Assembly (NCBI GenBank): GCA_003184365.1
Contig: NKYR01000056.1
Span: 1 to 64,000 of the forward strand
DNA from: Evernia prunastri
Lineage: Eukaryota; Ascomycota; Lecanoromycetes; Lecanorales; Parmeliaceae
Length of the DNA: 64,000 bases
Direction: 5' to 3'
The position numbers and the translations under genes are program-made. Of this stretch, positions 11,803 through 23,298 are shown piece by piece; positions within the stretch are counted from its first letter, which is position 1, and every line of letters begins with the position of its first letter. The notes beneath the pieces are model-generated. The model was given only the letters and a program-made list of their open reading frames with translations. It was not told the origin of the DNA and made no database searches.

Positions 11803-14424
11803 CTATTTCTTGCGTTGCCGTACTTTCTGGCGCTTCACTCTTATCCGTTTCTTTAGATTTCTCCCCACGTGCCGCCATGTCCGGAACAAGCCTTTTCCCC
11901 AAATCGCTTCCATCTTTCGAATGTACACTTTCTCAGCGTATGAATCAAGAGAGCCCAATCTTGATCTGGCTTGTCTGTTAATTTTCCGCTTTGAAACCCC
12001 AGGGCCAAACAATGTGTTGAGCCGATGTCTGCAGATTCGAGCAACTTCCCTTGCTCGAATGGGCACCCCGCGCTCTCGCAGTTTATATAGCAGGTGCAAA
12101 CCCCACGCCCACTGGAACTGAGGAGTGTCTTCTACCATTGGAACCCCCTTGAGGCTCCTGAAACTTTTAAAAGGCGTTACAATATGTTGGAACCCCCAAG
12201 CAACGATTGCATGCCGTGCCGAGGTTGTGAACAGTGTGCTGAGAAATCGCTGAGGATTGCGATCACGATTCGGTAATCTGCCTGGCGACGCATGACCCTC
12301 GGTCAATGCCTGCCCACCTTTTCCACGTGAGAGTAACCGTTTTAGAAAAGCGTCCTCAACGGCAGGGCTTGAATACCAATCAACAAGCCAAAGCGCCAGA
12401 TTTTCAAATTCCACCAAGCGTCCAGCCATACCCAGACGTCGCAGGATCTCTCTCCAGGCTATGATGGGTACGAAGCGGCCGGTCTGCATAGTCATCTGCG
12501 AAGCTTGAATGAGGATTGCTAATTCAGTTGTCTCTTCCGCACTACGCCCAACCTGTCTCCTGGAAAGCCAAAGTACACGCAGGTGTCTGCTAGACCTAGC
12601 GCTGACCGGTACGTTCATACGTTTTATTTCTTCCAACGTCGCCAGCACCTCCTCTCGCCTCCCAAGCGTGACTTGACAGCGGAGGATCAAGTTCATCCGT
12701 ACCATTTGCATGTCTTTCACCGAGGAGAACGTGGTTAATACAGCAAATGTTCGCTCCATCTTCATCAGGTCTTTCTCATCATAGTACTGTGCGAGCAGTC
12801 GTTCCTGGAGGTTCAGATCTGCAAATGTATCTGGGTGAAGATCACAATCCACAATAGATTTTAAGATCTGGTGCTTGTCCTCCACAGCCAACCTCCAAAC
12901 AAGAGCGCAAAAAACAGAATCGTCGAGAGATATCCCAGCATTTTTGAGATCATCGGTACGACGACAGATGGCGCCTGGATCACAATTTTCTCTGGCAGCG
13001 ATCTCCCTCAAAGAAAGAGGCCCGATAACCTCTACGGCCATCATTCGCAAACCACTGATGATGGTTTCCACAGAGAAAAGGTGCGTAGCAAAAAGCCTAG
13101 CGCAGAAATCATCCCTCAAATGTTTTGGACCGACTCCATGGATCTCGCCAAGCCGTCGATTCATGAGCTCACGACTTATGGTTTCGTTACCTCGGAAGAA
13201 ATTTTCGGCCGCACTCGAGAACTCTACTTTGGCTTCAGTCAGCACTCTTGAAACTTTGTCGAGTCGGGACACGTCCCCAATGTAAGCGAGTCGGTCGAGC
13301 AAGGGTTTGATGTCGAAAAAGCTGACGGGAAAGTCTCCGGCGTCATAGAGAATGTCATGCCATCTAAGAGCTTCGTCGTACATTTGCCATTTGCACAAAT
13401 TGATAATAGAAGTTCTGTACATCCCAATCACGGGTAAATCCTTATACAAACCTCGAAAGTGCCCGGAGCAACCCCAAACGAGTGACTGGCAGAATATCTT
13501 TCTGTAATCGCGAAGTGAAGGAGGAAAATCGTCCTTGAGCTTTAAATGCCAGCTGTATGCTGAATCAGGGTTCTCTTTCAGTGCAGCCGAAATTACAACA
13601 TCGTACATCCCCGACCAAGACATCCCCGTAGACCGCTTTCGACGTTTAGCGTAGGCGACCATCTCTTCAAGTAACATGGGATCACAAGATCCTGCTCGGG
13701 TTAGAAGATCCCAAAGCCGGTTTGCTACAATGCCCCGTGTCGGTAATAGCAAGCCCCGTCGAAGAATCTCCCTACACATTTCCATCGTACCTTCGGCGCC
13801 ATGATGTCGATTCCGAAAGGTAACCAGCTCCAACCAAAACTCCCAATCCTGAGCAAATTCTGGGTCATTGACCAGGCGCATAGCTTGGGAAGTCTGCGCT
13901 CTGAGATCAGACTCGTATTGGTATTGCTCGAAAGTCGCCAAGCGGCTTTCCCAGCTCTTTCTATTCTTTTTGGCCTTGATAGGCAGACGCATGAAGCCTC
14001 TCGAGCCGGAGTTGCCAGAACGAAGATAGGGCTGGTTCATCGGGACCACCTGGGGATCCGACAGGACCGTCGATGTTGAGAGCCCCACACTCTCGACCTC
14101 GCCGTCGACCTCTCCGGTTCTCTGAGCATGGGGCAAGCGTGCATTTGCTTTTGGTATTTCAGGCAGACTGCGTTCAATGGGCCCCTCGGCTTCCTCATCG
14201 TCCTCTGCCGCGACCGAAGGCTGCCAGGTATGGAGAGTCCGTAGCGGAGATCCTGGATGCTGCTCTCTTTCCCTCTCTTTACTCGGATATCTCCTCCATT
14301 GTCCCTGAGTAGGCGCTGCAGGGAAGTTTTGCTGGCAGAAGCTGGCGCCATCTGATTGAACGGCATTTCGTAGGAGTGATACAGCAGAAGGATGCGCCAG
14401 AAGTCTCTGCAGGGCCAGACGCAT
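11803..14424 (-). CDS. Putative mitochondrial PPR-like protein, 873 aa
   Basis: A single uninterrupted exon. The N-terminus MRLALQRLLAHPSAVSLLRN is basic, amphipathic and acid-free, as in mitochondrial presequences. Residues 60-150 are low-complexity and polar. From about 160 the protein is almost entirely helical, with pairs of roughly 35-residue units such as MYRTSIINLCKWQMYDEAL and VRMNLILRCQVTLGRREEV, which resemble degenerate pentatricopeptide repeats. The last 100 residues are strongly basic and end RVKRQKVRQRKK. PPR proteins bind organellar RNA and act in its maturation or translation. The repeat assignment is by eye and the specific target is unknown. Its start is 36 bp or more from any upstream signal I can name. 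Confidence 0.75.
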   Translation of the reverse strand: MRLALQRLLAHPSAVSLLRNAVQSDGASFCQQNFPAAPTQGQWRRYPSKEREREQHPGSPLRTLHTWQPSVAAEDDEEAEGPIERSLPEIPKANARLPHAQRTGEVDGEVESVGLSTSTVLSDPQVVPMNQPYLRSGNSGSRGFMRLPIKAKKNRKSWESRLATFEQYQYESDLRAQTSQAMRLVNDPEFAQDWEFWLELVTFRNRHHGAEGTMEMCREILRRGLLLPTRGIVANRLWDLLTRAGSCDPMLLEEMVAYAKRRKRSTGMSWSGMYDVVISAALKENPDSAYSWHLKLKDDFPPSLRDYRKIFCQSLVWGCSGHFRGLYKDLPVIGMYRTSIINLCKWQMYDEALRWHDILYDAGDFPVSFFDIKPLLDRLAYIGDVSRLDKVSRVLTEAKVEFSSAAENFFRGNETISRELMNRRLGEIHGVGPKHLRDDFCARLFATHLFSVETIISGLRMMAVEVIGPLSLREIAARENCDPGAICRRTDDLKNAGISLDDSVFCALVWRLAVEDKHQILKSIVDCDLHPDTFADLNLQERLLAQYYDEKDLMKMERTFAVLTTFSSVKDMQMVRMNLILRCQVTLGRREEVLATLEEIKRMNVPVSARSSRHLRVLWLSRRQVGRSAEETTELAILIQASQMTMQTGRFVPIIAWREILRRLGMAGRLVEFENLALWLVDWYSSPAVEDAFLKRLLSRGKGGQALTEGHASPGRLPNRDRNPQRFLSTLFTTSARHAIVAWGFQHIVTPFKSFRSLKGVPMVEDTPQFQWAWGLHLLYKLRERGVPIRAREVARICRHRLNTLFGPGVSKRKINRQARSRLGSLDSYAEKVYIRKMEAIWGKGLFRTWRHVGRNLKKRIRVKRQKVRQRKK

Positions 14425-15189
14425 AGATCTATTCTGGCATTGGTGCTATGTAGGGGCAATGGATGTTGATTCCCTCAGTCAAGGACGAAGTCGCGCTACA
14501 GAACAGGTGCCAAGCCATAGACGTCTCACACCCCTTCGGGTCTAGTGTGAGCGCTGCTTTATGCCAGGTCGTACAGGTCTAAATCTTGCTGAATGGCAAT
14601 CGGTCACAAATTCAGGCTTCGCAAAAAGGTATGAGCTCCTACTCATTCAGAAGACGCGACGCTACTTTGATTTCCCTCTCCTTTGGCCAGCTGTACCAGA
14701 TACCTAGTGCTCAAAATGCCTATGCAAGTTGATGGCCGGTTTAGATGCAAATTATCGACCTAGCTCTGCTGCTCAAGCCAGAGCCTATACACGTCCGAGA
14801 AACACGGAGGTTGTGTATGCCCCATGATTATATTTCGGTCGTCTGTACTGGCGATCCCCTGGTACAAGGTTTAGCCCTCGCGCTCCGATTTGAAGGCGAA
14901 TCAGTCCATCCGGGCTGTCTGAAGTATCCCCAATATCACCAGCTCCTGCAATGCCTGTTCCTGCCACGCTCTGTGATCTTAAGGATGTGAAATGCGAAAC
15001 AGGAAATAGTGAAGCGACAATACTTGATTCACCAGCATGACACGACTAGCTGGTGGCGGACGACCCGCAAATAGGGGAGGATTCACCATACCTGAAAAGC
15101 GGAAATTTAGATCCTTCTCAACACTCTCCACTCGCAAGCTGTATTTCGGCCAAATACTGACGGTTGGAGTTCCCATCAACTATGATCCA
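14425..15189. other. Intergenic, no clear gene
   Basis: Contains the promoter of the PPR-like gene and short frames on both strands (for example 14745-14990) without recognisable protein character. Confidence 0.4.
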
Positions 15190-16125
15190 GCCAAAGTAGG
15201 AGCGGGTTTCACCCCTGAGACCGAGTTCAGGCTGCGTCTTCCGCCAACGGCATCCTCGTTGATGGACAATCTATGCCCCGTGGGGGAGGATCGTTGATAG
15301 TTTCTGGCGCCACTAGTGCTCTACCTTCGAGAGGAAACCTCGTGCTGGGCCTTTCAACAACCCAAGATTTTCTCTCAAGCCTGGTGTATATATCCGCTGA
15401 AGTCTTCATAGCTGCCGGTACAACGCTAATATCTGACAGACCCGCGCTACCATTGACGGAAAATTGTCTCTCTTGGCAATTCTGCACTGCAAATGGGAAG
15501 CAGCAAAATCTCACTGATCACCGATGCCTTCATACCATCAGTGAAGCGTCTTCCTGCGGCAGGCCAGCCCATTAATCTCCTACAAAATGGCGTAGCGATC
15601 GCCTGAACAACATCAACCGCGAACGCACCTGCTATTACTTTGGACTGGATACCTAAATCCTTTGGAGTCGATAGTCTAGTTGTAGGCACATTGATAATAC
15701 CTCTACCATCCCAACCACCAAACTCGATAATGGCCGTCGTAGGTCAAACGTACGCCATATCTGAAGATGCCGACGGATTTTCCACTGCAGGAAAATATTC
15801 CAAATTGAACAACCCGCAACAAAAATCTCAAGAACACGGGTCACTCTGCATAGCTCTGCATTGGTGACTGGTGGCACTTCAAAGATAACCTATCAGAGCA
15901 TCGTTAGCGCATCCGTACCACCAATTGGTATCGGCGAGTTCATTCTTTCTGGATCGAATCATGGCCCTAGGCTATCGCCTACCAGAACAAGGTCGTTAGC
16001 CTCGAATTAGACACAGAAGAGCACTAGAGGGTCTGCTAGCGGCTTAAAAGCTTTGCAAGGACTCGGAGGCAGAGTCGAACTTCCTTTGTACTGCCTAGCT
16101 GCAGCGACAATAATAATGCTGCTCG
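15190..16125 (+). pseudogene. Decayed serine/threonine-rich GPI-type cell-surface protein gene
   Basis: Fragments in several frames read as one kind of protein: GILVDGQSMPRGGGSLIVSG (about 15250-15310), VFIAAGTTLISDRPALPL (15405-15460), AGQPINLLQNGVAIA (about 15560), FGVDSLVVGTLIIPLPSQPP (15660-15725), VVGQTYAISEDADGFS (15738-15785) and, at the end, GLKALQGLGGRVELPLYCL followed by a hydrophobic stretch stopping at about 16120. The VVG-type and VSG/AGTT-type phrases resemble the repeats of large fungal secreted Ser/Thr-rich wall proteins. The final polar-then-hydrophobic end looks like a GPI-anchor signal. At least two frame changes and stops (for example after NGVAIA) separate the pieces, so no intact product is possible. 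Confidence 0.5.
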
Positions 16126-17680
16126 CGTAAGTCTATGTACTGTATTCTAAAGAAGATTGAGGAAGCAGACAATGCAAAGGACCATTTCCCCCATAGGACT
16201 TTGATAAATTATGAAGTTAAAATTCCAGATTTGCACATTCTAAAGACTGTCATTACTGATTACTTGTTTCAGCGTACCGTCTATTCACCTAGAGCCTTTC
16301 ATGCATATTCCATCACTGTCATTCATGCTTGCTTTACCAATCACTCACGCGGCTAGCCACTCTTTGTCCCCATCAGCCGATGGTGCCTTGGTAAGATCTA
16401 TAATGCATCATCTCTCACTCTTGCTGTGCCCCGCTGAGAGCTTGCGCCCTTAACGAACTAATCATACGAAGCAACAGTTTGATCCCCACGGGAAAGATCT
16501 TGTAGATATTCGTGATAATCCCTTCACGCCGCCGGAAACCAGGAGCTATGAATACATCTACAATCTTGCACTTCATTCACCCCACACGCGGTACTTGAAT
16601 GACTCACCTCTGACAACATCTTGATGACGCAGGAGGGAAATCTGCCACATATTCTCGAGCATGAACTAGTAGTAATGTCTAAAGTAGTCTCGTCTGCCTA
16701 AGGTAACTTCGTTTTTGATATAAATTACCGGACGCTAGGCAACCTTATCAACACTTCTAGCTTTTTTTCTACCAACCTTGTGCATCGTCTCTAGATACTC
16801 GCATTCTGCGAATGAGTCCCAGCTCGCAAGACCGTCGATGAACACTAAGGCCAAGCTCATGCAATCCACCCTTTCTGTTGATGCCAAGAGGCCATGCCTG
16901 TCCGCTGACTGATCGTACACTGTGCCCCTCATAGAATGCCTCACCGTTCTTACAAACGCGAGTTGAGAAAGGACGTCGCAAAATTTCATACAAGGCTACA
17001 ATTATGATTCCACCCTTAAGATCTGCACAAGTCTACAGCTCCGCTGGCTGAGCTTTCAAAAGATAACCTCAGAGGTCTAATCAAGCCGTATGGCTGGTAG
17101 GCTGCGATTGTGGGATTATCGTTCGTAATAGTGTTGATTATGGCTGGACAACAAGAAGACTCTCCATTACAACGGTTAAGCTCCTGACCGTCTGTCGATA
17201 TGCTAACACGGGTGCCGTTGTGGGAGCTTGCCTATTAACACTCCCGCAAACATCGAGCGTGCAAAAAGGTGCCACAAGAGATAAGGACTCGACTAGTATA
17301 TAACCGCATCCGTTGGAGCCTGCCCACAGTAATACTTCCATAATTACCGAGCCTGCAAAAAGGTAGCACAAGACATGAGGACTCGACTGGTGTAAAGGCG
17401 CAATATAGAGACCCAGACGGCGTTCCGCTGCTAATTCTATAGTTTCACGAGACGCTGCTGGACTCTCTACTTCCAAAGCGTCTCAAGTGAGAAGTCTTGA
17501 AGGCGCATCGATCTCGCGGGTCTAAAAGACGTAGCTGTCGACTGCTGTGGGAACGGTGAGACTTCCCTTTCAACTACTGTCAATGGCCTGGGCTTGCTAA
17601 ATTACCGCTAACGAAGACGACCAGTACTGCAGCATACCTAATTCGAAGTCAGAAAATTCATAGAAACTGGGTTATTTGCC
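16126..17680. other. Gene-poor spacer with a tandem repeat
   Basis: No supported gene. Chance frames at 16135-16356, 16735-16993 and 17138-17476 lack codon or domain support. The last covers the 94-bp repeat described separately. Confidence 0.4.
17220..17400. repeat. Two diverged tandem copies of a ~94-bp unit
   Basis: The 47-bp block beginning CGAGCGTGCAAAAAGG at 17254 recurs as CGAGCCTGCAAAAAGG at 17348, each running into an AGGACTCGACT-G/A-GT segment. The preceding GGAGCTTGCC / GGAGCCTGCC sequences also align, giving a period of about 94 bp over two units. Function unknown. Confidence 0.6.
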
Positions 17681-18695
17681 TTACGCTGCAGTGGCGGCAA
17701 AGAGCTCTGAACGCCTGGCCGTCGACAAGACGCTGACCGAAAAAGCGAAAAGGATCGTCCACATTGTAAGCAGACCCAATCTGGCTGCTGGTCCAGTTAC
17801 GAAATAAAGTGATATAATTGCGCCTACGAGCAGAACACCGGCCATTAGAATACTAAGCGCTCCCACAGTTTTGGAAATTCGCGTCTCTGGAAGGTAGTAC
17901 AACCTATCCCATGGTTGCCGGTGAGGTTCACGTTGCTTCTGTACAGAGATTACAGCGATATCAGCAACGGAAATGAGGCAAGAGTATGGAACGCTGTTTA
18001 CTTACCTTCAACCAATGCCCACAATGATCCCTTAGAAACTGAGAAAGTCGGTCCTCGCCCTTTGCAGATCTGAGAGCTACCAAGTCATTATGTTCTTCGA
18101 AGTATGTCTGCTCCCCAAGTCCCACAAAGCATTGCTCATTATCAAGCCATCCAGTCAATGCGTTTTTCACGCGGACAGGTGGGCTGGAAAACTTCAGTAC
18201 CTCACTCTGTGCCGATAGAAGATCATCTAAGCTGATGTTAGCCTATCTCATCCAACTGAGCTTTCGATACCTGCAGATAATCAATTACAGTATTGTTTTA
18301 AAAAGTTTTCTCAGTTCGCCGAGAAGCCTATGCTTTTCTTCGTCCCGAGGTTCTCGCTCTCGCAACTCTTCATAGATGGTGGCTGAAGACAGGAACCCCT
18401 TTTCGTTCGGGTCATTCGCGTCTTGTTCGTCAAGTTTGTCTAGTCGATTTTGTTTTGATAGTATCTCGCTCTGCGTTACCAACAAGACGCGGGCTGCAGT
18501 CCTATCAAATCTTCGATACACGGCAAGCTCCTTGTCCGTGGCCATAAAACTTGCAGCCTGCGCATATCCAGTGGTCTTTATTGGACCTGGGGGACCAACA
18601 AGCTCTTTTGCCGTGGGGACTCGCGATGGTTGACGACGCAATGGCTGTTTGTGAACATTGTTGTTGTACTTAGGTAAAAGAGCCATGTGCGCCAA
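17681..18695 (-). CDS. DUF6594 domain membrane protein
   Basis: Exons 18695-18289, 18231-18006 and 17938-17681 join in frame to 296 aa. Intron 1 is 57 nt (gtaatt donor, GCTAAC branch, ATCAG acceptor) and removes an in-frame TAA; intron 2 is gtaagt...gtacag. The N-terminal half has the typical DUF6594 block GYAQAASFMATDKELAVYRR with FDRTAARVLL, then an acidic segment and a helix. The middle has VKNALTGWLDNEQ. The C-terminus has two adjacent membrane helices, near ISKTVGALSILMAGVLLVGA and LGLLTMWTILFAFSVSVL, ending FAATAA. DUF6594 proteins are common in filamentous ascomycetes and some are linked to heterokaryon incompatibility neighbourhoods; the biochemical role is unknown. The ending at FAATAA is slightly short compared with relatives, which often have one more helix. 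Confidence 0.85.
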
Positions 18696-19462
18696 GCTTA
18701 AGAAAGAAGTTGCTTCCGCACAATATCGGGCCCAGAGCGCTCTTGTCTCTTAAGGGTGGCTCTCTGTATTAATAAATGAGAAGAGGAGTCTGCCTTACAG
18801 AGTCACGGACAGGCTGATTCAGAAGGTAAACAGGCTCGTGTGAGCCTGTCTTGTGGGCGTATCCATTTGACTCGTCTCAGAAACTCAGCCACCTCCCAAA
18901 TTTAGGCGAGGGAGTCCCAAGTTCAGCCTTCGGTGCTAGCCTTCCCATCCCACAGAAATGATTGGACGCCAAGGACATAAGCATGCACATCATCAGACTA
19001 TCTCCGAGCCTGGGCAGCTGTGCGAAGCCACCGAGGGATTACGGCCACTGAACTATTCTGGCTCTAATCTCACTTATTTTACTCACCATGTTTAGAGGCA
19101 CAAGCGCATTATAGGATCGTGAGCTCGCGCCAATGTCAAGAGCAGGTTCGCGAACTCAATTTGGCTAATTACTTCTCCGATGACATCCTGCTTCAATTGC
19201 GGTACAAATACACTGTATAAACTTCATCGCCTTCATTGCTTTCATCGCCTTTGATTGACTAATCAGTGGTGATAATTGCTCTAGTCTGGGCTTTTGCGCA
19301 TCCCCCACCACACCTGCTGTACGCTCCCCGATTTATATAGGATCGGCCCCCGCGTTTCAATCCGCGAGCGATCACCAAATTTTGAACACGAGGCTATGAT
19401 CACCTTTATCAAATTTTCTACTCAACCTTGAGCTATCACACATATCTTGGTAGTAGGAAGGC
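18696..19462. other. Divergent promoter region between DUF6594 gene and the retropepsin-like gene
   Basis: 767 bp without a gene. A TATA-like TTTATATAG lies at about 19331, roughly 130 bp before the start of the retropepsin-like gene. A short repeat of TTCATYGCCTT sits near 19225-19250. Confidence 0.35.
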
Positions 19463-21665
19463 ATGGCAGACGGTAATGGAACGTTAGAGAGATCGTCCGC
19501 CATGTCCTTTTCAAGGGTAAGACATTCTATTGCCCGAGAAGAAAACACCGCTTCAGAGGACCATCCTGCTGACCGTCCCAAAGGCATCGGCATCTAGATT
19601 CGAAGTACTCTTCTTCACATCCTTATCTCTCACGATACTCGGAAACTATCTCGGTCTCACTTCGCTTCCCCTTGCAACATCGTTGGTAGTGTTGAGCTCG
19701 GGGCTCCTGCTACTCCTATGGCCAAAGGGGAAGACCCACATGTTTTCAACCAATCCTTCAACCTGCGTTAGATACAAGACGATGTTTCTCGAGCTCTGTG
19801 CTCTGGTATACATCCTATGTGCGGCACTCTCTCTGTATGCCAGACTGCAGGCGAGGAACTTCAGGTCCAACGTCGTGCTAGTGCTGCTGCGGGAGCAAGC
19901 TATCACCTCTATCTTGAAAATTGACCTCATAGCCTGTGCTGCAGTTGTGTTATCCCACCTTACTGGTCATCACGACATATGTGACCGCATCCACCGTCGA
20001 GTCTTGTGGTTTGGGAAACAACTACATCGTTTCAGTGGCGGCCTTTGTGACGCTTTTTCTCAAATGCTTCAAGAGCCAGACCTTGAGCGCCAATCTTTTG
20101 GCCAGCGCGTTGGTGTTCCTGGTCTGCTAGCCCCACGGGTCGCCATACTATCCAAAAGCAAAGAGCAGGGAATGAACAGACATCAAGGGCGTACAGTATC
20201 TAGGCTCGTTGATGGACCTGATGGACTTAGTCTGCAAGAACGATTTCGATACTTAAGAAGTCTTTCAATGTCACAAGAATCCTACTCATTCTTACATCAG
20301 GAACTCCGCTCTATTAGTGCACAACTTAGATGGACTGCCCTAAGAGATCGCTATATATATCACCGGCCGCCCATGCAGGATTTTTTCTCACTGGCCGCTT
20401 CCAAAGCTCCGATTGGCTTGAAAAAAGCTGGTGAAGACGGGACGACTGCGATTGGTCCGATGCTACAACATCCACCAAGGAACAAGAGGATATCGACAAG
20501 AGGATCCTCGCGAAGTCTCAGCTCGGTCGTATTAGACGTCGTCGAACTTCGAAATGCTCTCCATTCTCAAGATTTTCGGCCTTCCGAACAGATTCACCAG
20601 CCTGGTGTACCAATTGGTAGCCAAAGATGCCCAATATCTACTCCAGTCTTCCAGCTTCCAGGGACCATCGAGACGATTTGCGTAAAAGCTCTGCCTGATA
20701 CTGGATCAAGCCAAAACGTCATCGACAAGGTCTTGTTCCAAAGCCTCTTTCCATATGTACCAATACATACCGTCCACGAACCCACAGACAAGCTGTTAGT
20801 TGCCCCGGATGGCCAGCCAATACCATGCATCGGAAAAGTCAATCTGTCGTGGATGTTCAAAGGTGAAAGCAAAAAGCACCGTAGATGGTTCTACGTTGTG
20901 GAAAATTGCTCCAAAGGTGTCATTATCGGCAACGGCTTCTTGCGACAAACCGAGACCATGAGCAGATATCGATGTCGTCTCGAGCTGACAGAACCGTCTT
21001 CTGATGCAAAATCCTCTCCTGGCCACCTTCTTAGCGAAGGCGTCAATGAAGCGCGACAAGACGAATACCTCCGCCAACTGGTTCTGGGACGTATTGAAAA
21101 TATAGACACACTGGCTTCTCTCGATACAGGCTGTGAAGCGAACTTGATGTCCATCGACTACGCCGAGCGTCTCGAACTCACCATTCTACCCTTACCTATA
21201 ATCGAACAACAGGTCAAGTTTGCCGACGGGCGACGCGGCTCGATGCTCGGACACGTCGAGGTCGACTGGAGCTTCGTTGATACTCCCAACAAAGCCGTCA
21301 AAGTCATCTTCTACGTCCTCCGCACCTGCATCCATCCAGTCATTTTTGGCGAGCGATTTATTTTCTCTGAAGATCCCTGGTTCAATCATGCAGCCGCTCT
21401 GAGCGATGTAGCATCCGATACTGCGATGATAGGTGTTGTGGGATTGGAAAAGATGCGACGCTTGTGGGGTTTGTTGGGTAGTTATAAGCCAGATCCGGAG
21501 GAGGAAGCGAAACGCAGGGAGAGGAAGGAGAGGAAGGATAAGGCAGTGGCTCTGCTGCAGGCACAGTCGCGAACACAGCAACAGGCTCAGGCACAACTAC
21601 CGGCGGCACCAGCTGTTCCGCAACCTGCGGTCGTGGCCCCTTCCAACCGATCAGCTTTGCCATGA
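19463..21665 (+). CDS. Membrane protein with two retropepsin-like aspartic protease domains
   Basis: The long frame has no ATG near its 5' end. A short first exon 19463-19516 spliced through a 67-nt intron (gtaaga, TGCTGAC branch, CAAAG) to 19584-21665 supplies one and gives 711 aa. After the start come two or three hydrophobic helices (about residues 25-135), a long Arg/Ser-rich linker, then two related beta domains. Each has the aspartate motif of retroviral-type proteases: PDTGSSQNVI at residue 389 onward and LDTGCEANLM at 531 onward, each followed about 90 residues later by a hydrophobic-G[N/E]xF segment (VIIGNGFL, VIFGERFI). The C-terminus is a charged KRRERKERKDK helix and a Gln/Ala/Pro tail. 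No reverse transcriptase, integrase or LTR is adjacent. A second frame over 19936-20130 is strikingly hydrophobic, so one more intron or a frame break may exist there. Function is unknown. Confidence 0.65.
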
Positions 21666-23298
21666 CGCCCGGTATAGTATTCATCAAAGATCTTGTCCAG
21701 CCGACTGAATATTTGAACTTCGCCATGCCCAGAACTGCTGCCTCTGCCAACTGAAAAGCCTTGCGCAACATAGCCCTAAACCTGCCTCCCTCGCCGTGGA
21801 CTCTCTCCTTCTAGCTTCGTCATCCTCCACGGCAATCCTTACGATACCCAACGCCTGACTAGCCGTCATATGATTCTGTTCAGCTTTACACAATTAGCAA
21901 ATATTCGTCAACACTATTGATATCATCAATTCTTACCTTTACTCTATTTACAGCGACGTTTGGACACTACAGAACTTCGGACGTGTAAGAACAGGCGGAA
22001 GCGGCATTTTTGATTGTTGGAGCGTGGATACCCTTGATCAACTGTCATTTCCTTAAAGGAATGTGTGAATCCTTTCTCGTGTATAGACCTGGCATGGGTG
22101 GCATCATGGGAGGAGTCTACATAGACTGTACCTACTCACGATAAAAAGTTCCGAATACTGATTATCCAACATTGACCATAGTCACATGCTCGTCCACACC
22201 AGCCTGCAAGCAATGCCTAACGTCGCAGGCGACAGAAATTGGTAGGCGCTTGTTCGGAGTAAGGCGGCTGGTGAGGCACGTTGACGTGATTTCAAAGCCT
22301 CGCCTTGATGTTCCCTACAATGTGAACAGCTCGCCTTCTAATTCATCGCTCTACTTGCATTTACTCTTACTTTCATGCATTGCCCCAAGGCACGGAATTT
22401 CGTCGAGGATTCTCAGCAAGCCTGGTAGGATCGACGATCAAAGCCGAATATCGCTACACCCCCACACTCACCTAGCTCACTCGCTGTAGCGACTATGCGA
22501 CGCGAGAGTCTCGGTTACTGCCCCGCCGGGGGGGGGGGGGGGGGTTGGGGAAATGGGAAGGGAGGGGGAAGAAGAAGGGTTCACTCGTGCATTGGACTGG
22601 AGATAAGGCTGTGTGGAAGGCTTCGAAAGGGCCGATGGGGATATTTGAAAGGAAATCCATCTCTCTACATGGCATCTCATCGAAACGTACCCCACATCTG
22701 GTGGAGGGGTTGGGATTAGTATGATGGGGAACAGTTCGGCAATGGCTCCATAATTTGGGGTATGTGATTTGCCCCAACGGAGTCGTACACTTTGACTCTC
22801 TTACCGTCTCATTGCAGCTTAGGTAGGGGAAAATCTACAGTAAGCTTCAGTCGATGCATAACGACGGCAAGCATCTTCACCCATATCTGAATTCCCCTCA
22901 ATAGATATAGATGAAATTGTCCCAGGGCGGATTAGCATGCCACTTTTGCTTCGTTCCGCATTCCCTGTCCCCGCATCTGATGTAACGTTGACCCTGTCCG
23001 TCCTCTTGCCACTGTCAAACTCGGTCTGACGAGTGCTTGTGCATATAGAACAGATCATCATGTTATTGGCTAAGAACTATCTGAGCTGCACTGGCACTGG
23101 ATCATCAAAAATTTTGCTAGTTTGGGAAGGCGACCGGATCTATCTCATACTTATCTAAGACCACAGCCAAATCGCCTGAAGTTGGGCACCTTCACAAGAA
23201 AGTCAATTCTCCTCATCAACAGAATCTCCCAGTGCAGCCAGTCAATCTGGGAGGACCTCCAACCAGAGACTACTACCGCCACTACCTGTGCGACAGCT
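21666..23298. other. Intergenic with a 17-G tract
   Basis: No supported gene. A run of 17 G at 22528-22544 plus nearby G4 groups makes the glycine/proline frames at 22477-22777 artefactual. Confidence 0.45.

Noticed and set aside
21382..21893. Minus-strand frames with Pro/Val/Ala-rich text
   Set aside because: Antisense of the Gln/Ala/Pro tail of the retropepsin-like gene.
22477..22777. Proline/glycine-rich frames at the G17 tract
   Set aside because: Produced by the homopolymer; no start, splice or motif support.
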